Positions 6,241-8,329 of a stretch of 8,329 bases of DNA are shown here, piece by piece. The stretch comes from an uncultured Anaerolineales bacterium. Lineage in GTDB: Bacteria; Chloroflexota; Anaerolineae; Anaerolineales; Villigracilaceae. Made by a program: the position numbers and the translations under genes. A model generated the notes under the pieces. That model ran no database searches. It was given only the letters and a program-made list of their open reading frames with translations, and was not told the DNA's origin. The stretch covers positions 1 to 8,329 of the forward strand of contig CALLJA010000526.1 of the NCBI GenBank assembly GCA_938008865.1, read 5' to 3'. How positions within the stretch are numbered: position 1 is the first letter of the stretch; each line of letters starts with the position of its first letter.

Positions 6241-6995
6241 CAGCCCTGCCCCCTCCCCAGCGCGCGGACAGCCGTCTGCGGGTCATCGGTAAAGATGCCG
6301 TCCACGCCCCAACTCTTAAGGCGCGCAACCTCTTCGACGGAGTTAGCCGTCCAGACGTGGATGCGGCGCTTCAGTTGGTGAACGCGCGAAACCTGCGGCG
6401 CGTTGACATCAGTGATATACGGATGCATGGCCTGGTACTCTCCGAACATGAAACCGAACGAGCGCGCCCAGGCGCCCTTCCAGCCGTCGAGGGCCAATAA
6501 TCCGCGCGGCACGGAAGGCAGCAGCGCGGCGGCCTTCTTGAGGTTGCCCGCAAAGAACGACGAGAACAGGATGCGGTTTTGCAGGGCGTGGCGCTCGACC
6601 AGCGCGCAGACCTTTTCGACCAGCGCGTCGCGCGGGGTGGTGTAATTGGTCAACTCCACGTTGATGACGCAGCGCGGGCCGATCGTCTCGAAGACCTCGT
6701 CCAGCGTGGGGACCTTCGTGCCGCGATATGCCTCGGAATACCAGCCGCCCGCGTCAAGTTTGCGGAAGTCGGACAGGCTCAAATCGCGCACGCGGCCGTG
6801 ACCGTCGGTGGTGCGGTCCACGGTGGGATCGTGCATGACGATGACGTGGCCGTCGCTGGTCAATTTCACGTCAAGTTCCACGCCGTCCGCGCCCTGCTGG
6901 AGAGCCAGTTCGAAGGCGGGCAGCGTGTTTTCGGGGGCGTGCGCCGAAGCGCCGCGATGGGCCAAGAGAACGGGGTTGGGGAAATTCTCAAACAT
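6240..6995 (-). CDS. Glycerophosphodiester phosphodiesterase (GDPD/UgpQ family)
   Basis: A 251-residue TIM-barrel protein, a usual length for cytosolic UgpQ-type enzymes, with no signal peptide. Seen: HRGASAHAPENT (13-24) with catalytic His13 and metal ligand Glu22; GVELDVKLTSDG (38-49) with Glu40 and Asp42 as metal ligands; HDPTVDRTTDG (55-65) with the second catalytic His55; INVELTN (111-117) with Glu114; and C-terminal HVWTANS (213-219) and GVDGIFTDDP (230-239). It would hydrolyse glycerophosphodiesters to glycerol 3-phosphate and an alcohol, a step in phospholipid turnover and phosphate scavenging. The ribosome binding site is weak. The gene starts 17 bp after the AAA+ ATPase stop and its own stop shares one base with the GH3 start (TGATG), so all three are probably co-transcribed. 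All catalytic residues appear intact. Confidence 0.95.
   Translation of the reverse strand: MFENFPNPVLLAHRGASAHAPENTLPAFELALQQGADGVELDVKLTSDGHVIVMHDPTVDRTTDGHGRVRDLSLSDFRKLDAGGWYSEAYRGTKVPTLDEVFETIGPRCVINVELTNYTTPRDALVEKVCALVERHALQNRILFSSFFAGNLKKAAALLPSVPRGLLALDGWKGAWARSFGFMFGEYQAMHPYITDVNAPQVSRVHQLKRRIHVWTANSVEEVARLKSWGVDGIFTDDPQTAVRALGRGQG
6249..6258 (-). promoter_or_regulatory. Ribosome binding site of the GH3 gene, inside the end of the phosphodiesterase gene
   Basis: On the minus strand GGGGAGGGGG lies 8 nt before the GH3 ATG at 6240. It overlaps the last codons of the upstream gene and, with the TGATG junction, supports coupled or reinitiated translation and the long N-region of the GH3 signal. 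Confidence 0.6.
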
Positions 6996-7012
6996 CGGGA
7001 TCAGGTCGGGGG

Positions 7013-8329
7013 TCAGAGTTCGACGAAGTAGGCCTGGGCGGCGCGGTCGAGCATCTCACGCGTCATCTGCGGTTTGACCGAGAGATACGACGAAATATCG
7101 ATAATCTGGTCGCACAGGTCGCGTGGATGCGAGGCGCGCAATTTGCGATTGCGCTTGATGTACCATTCCTGCAACAGGTAGGCCAGGCCCTGGTCGCTGT
7201 ATTCCACTTTTTTGTCGGCAGCCACGCGCTTGAAAATCTCGCGATACTCCTCGTAGGAGGGGTCGCCGATCTCGATTTTGTGGCGCAGGCGGCGCAGGAA
7301 AGCCTCGTCCACCAGGTCTTTTGGCGGCAGGTTGGTCGAGAATACGATCAACACATCGAAGGGTACCTCCACCTTGCGTCCGTTAGCCAGTTTGAGGAAA
7401 TCGACGCGGTTTTCGAGCGGGACGATCCAGCGGTTGAGCAGGTCGCGCGGGCGGACCTGTTGGCGGCCAAAGTCGTCGATCAGCAGGATGCCGCCGTTGG
7501 CCTTGACCTGGAACGGGGCCTCGTAATATTTGTGAGTCTCGTCATAGACCAAGTCGAGGCCTTCGAGGGTCAACTCGCCGCCGACCACAATGAATGGGCG
7601 GCGGATCTTCACCCAGCGTGGGTCGCGGCGGATGCTGCTGCGCAATGTGCCCGTGGACTGTCCGTTGGAATTCTCGCCGCCCTCAGGCGCCAGTTTGTGG
7701 CTGACCGCGTCGTAGACCTTGATGACCTGCCCATCCAGGTATAGAGCGTAAGGGATATACATGGTCTGGCTGAGCACCAGGTTGCCGAAAGCGCGCGCCA
7801 CGCTGGTCTTACCGTTGCCTGGCGGGCCGTACATAAAAATGGATGTACCCGAGTTCAGAGCGGGGCCGAGGCGCTGGAAGGTCGATTCGGAGATGACCAG
7901 CTGCGAGAGGATCTGGCGCATGGTGCGCGAGGTGACGGTCATGCGCCCGCTCTTCTGGCGGCGGATGGCATCGTTGTACACATCGAACGGCACCGGCGCG
8001 GGGCCTGCATACTGGCTGCGCTCCAACGCCTCACGCGCGCGCGTGATGCCCGCGCCCGTGATGCCGTAGGTGTATGCGCCCTCGCCCAACCCGCCCTGCG
8101 AGGATTTGATCTCGATTAATTTTTCCTGTTTGAGCGGCGTAAGAATCTGGTCCACGATGCCCGCGAAGGGCAGGCATAGTTCCTCGGCAACGCGGAAGCC
8201 GGTCAAGTAGCCGCGGAAATACAGCAGTTTGAGCGTCAGGTCTTGCAGCCAGAGCGGGGAAAGCCCTGTGTCTTCCAGGCTGTTGACCTGCGGCGGGACA
8301 AAGCCCGAAGAATTGCTTGAAGTTGCGCC
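7013..8329 (-). CDS. AAA+ family ATPase, N-terminus cut by the right edge
   Basis: The frame is open to the window edge, giving 438 visible residues; a TTG at 8206 is internal. The N-terminal part (about 18-105) begins LEDTGLSPLWLQDLTLKLLY and looks like a helical, winged-helix-like region before the motor. The ATPase core shows Walker A GPPGNGKT (168-175), Walker B LLIDDFG (282-288), sensor 1 Asn333 in FSTNL and an arginine-rich FLRRLRHKI (344-352), followed by a C-terminal helical part with HPRDL (401-405). The second Walker B acidic residue is Asp286 rather than Glu. I recall a family of bacterial ATPases with this layout whose function is not established; MoxR or DnaC/IstB-like remodelling is only an analogy. 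There is no membrane segment. It is first in the visible leftward gene string, 17 bp before the phosphodiesterase gene, so its client may be there or upstream, off the edge. Confidence 0.88.
   Translation of the reverse strand, partial: GATSSNSSGFVPPQVNSLEDTGLSPLWLQDLTLKLLYFRGYLTGFRVAEELCLPFAGIVDQILTPLKQEKLIEIKSSQGGLGEGAYTYGITGAGITRAREALERSQYAGPAPVPFDVYNDAIRRQKSGRMTVTSRTMRQILSQLVISESTFQRLGPALNSGTSIFMYGPPGNGKTSVARAFGNLVLSQTMYIPYALYLDGQVIKVYDAVSHKLAPEGGENSNGQSTGTLRSSIRRDPRWVKIRRPFIVVGGELTLEGLDLVYDETHKYYEAPFQVKANGGILLIDDFGRQQVRPRDLLNRWIVPLENRVDFLKLANGRKVEVPFDVLIVFSTNLPPKDLVDEAFLRRLRHKIEIGDPSYEEYREIFKRVAADKKVEYSDQGLAYLLQEWYIKRNRKLRASHPRDLCDQIIDISSYLSVKPQMTREMLDRAAQAYFVEL

Noticed and set aside
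8204..8206. TTG at 8206 as the start of the AAA+ gene
   Set aside because: The frame stays open to the window edge with plausible family sequence upstream, so the gene is cut rather than starting here.

Overview
The window looks like a chromosomal segment of a GC-rich bacterium, most likely Chloroflexota (Anaerolineae-like). This is inferred from gene style, not from a marker gene: a Hanks-type kinase beside an FHA/winged-helix regulator, Thr-Pro-rich 'TPTP' linkers in an exported protein, and a large exported glycoside hydrolase 3 protein with several membrane segments. Coding density is very high. There are seven protein genes, two of them cut by the window edges, and no RNA genes, insertion sequences or CRISPR arrays were seen.

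Left part (2-1147, + strand): the C-terminal two thirds or so of a beta-class amino DNA methyltransferase, followed after 21 bp by a 172-residue protein with a clean PD-(D/E)XK nuclease core. Together they look like a compact restriction-modification pair, although the endonuclease call is an inference from motifs.

Middle part (1167-3428): a signalling locus. A Ser/Thr protein kinase with one C-terminal membrane helix (+) is divergent from a cytosolic regulator with an N-terminal FHA domain and a C-terminal OmpR/PhoB-type winged helix (-). The regulator gene is joined by an ATGA overlap to a HugZ-like/pyridoxamine-phosphate-oxidase-fold flavoprotein. The 133-bp divergent region has an AT-rich -10-like block and an 18-bp inverted repeat. 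The simplest model is that the kinase phosphorylates a Thr, in itself or a partner, that the FHA domain reads, and that the winged helix then controls this locus or others. A GC hairpin inside the end of the nuclease gene may terminate the leftward transcript.

Right part (3400-8329, - strand): a probable three-gene operon read leftward. It comprises an AAA+ ATPase with an N-terminal helical/winged-helix-like region (cut by the right edge), a glycerophosphodiester phosphodiesterase, and a 946-residue exported GH3 protein with an altered active site, an Ig-like domain and three C-terminal membrane helices. The last two genes are coupled by a TGATG junction. The GH3 gene overlaps the kinase gene tail-to-tail by 29 bp.

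The most interesting points are the kinase/FHA-winged-helix pair, the GH3 protein that keeps the nucleophile but lacks the NagZ catalytic histidine, and the small nuclease beside the methyltransferase.
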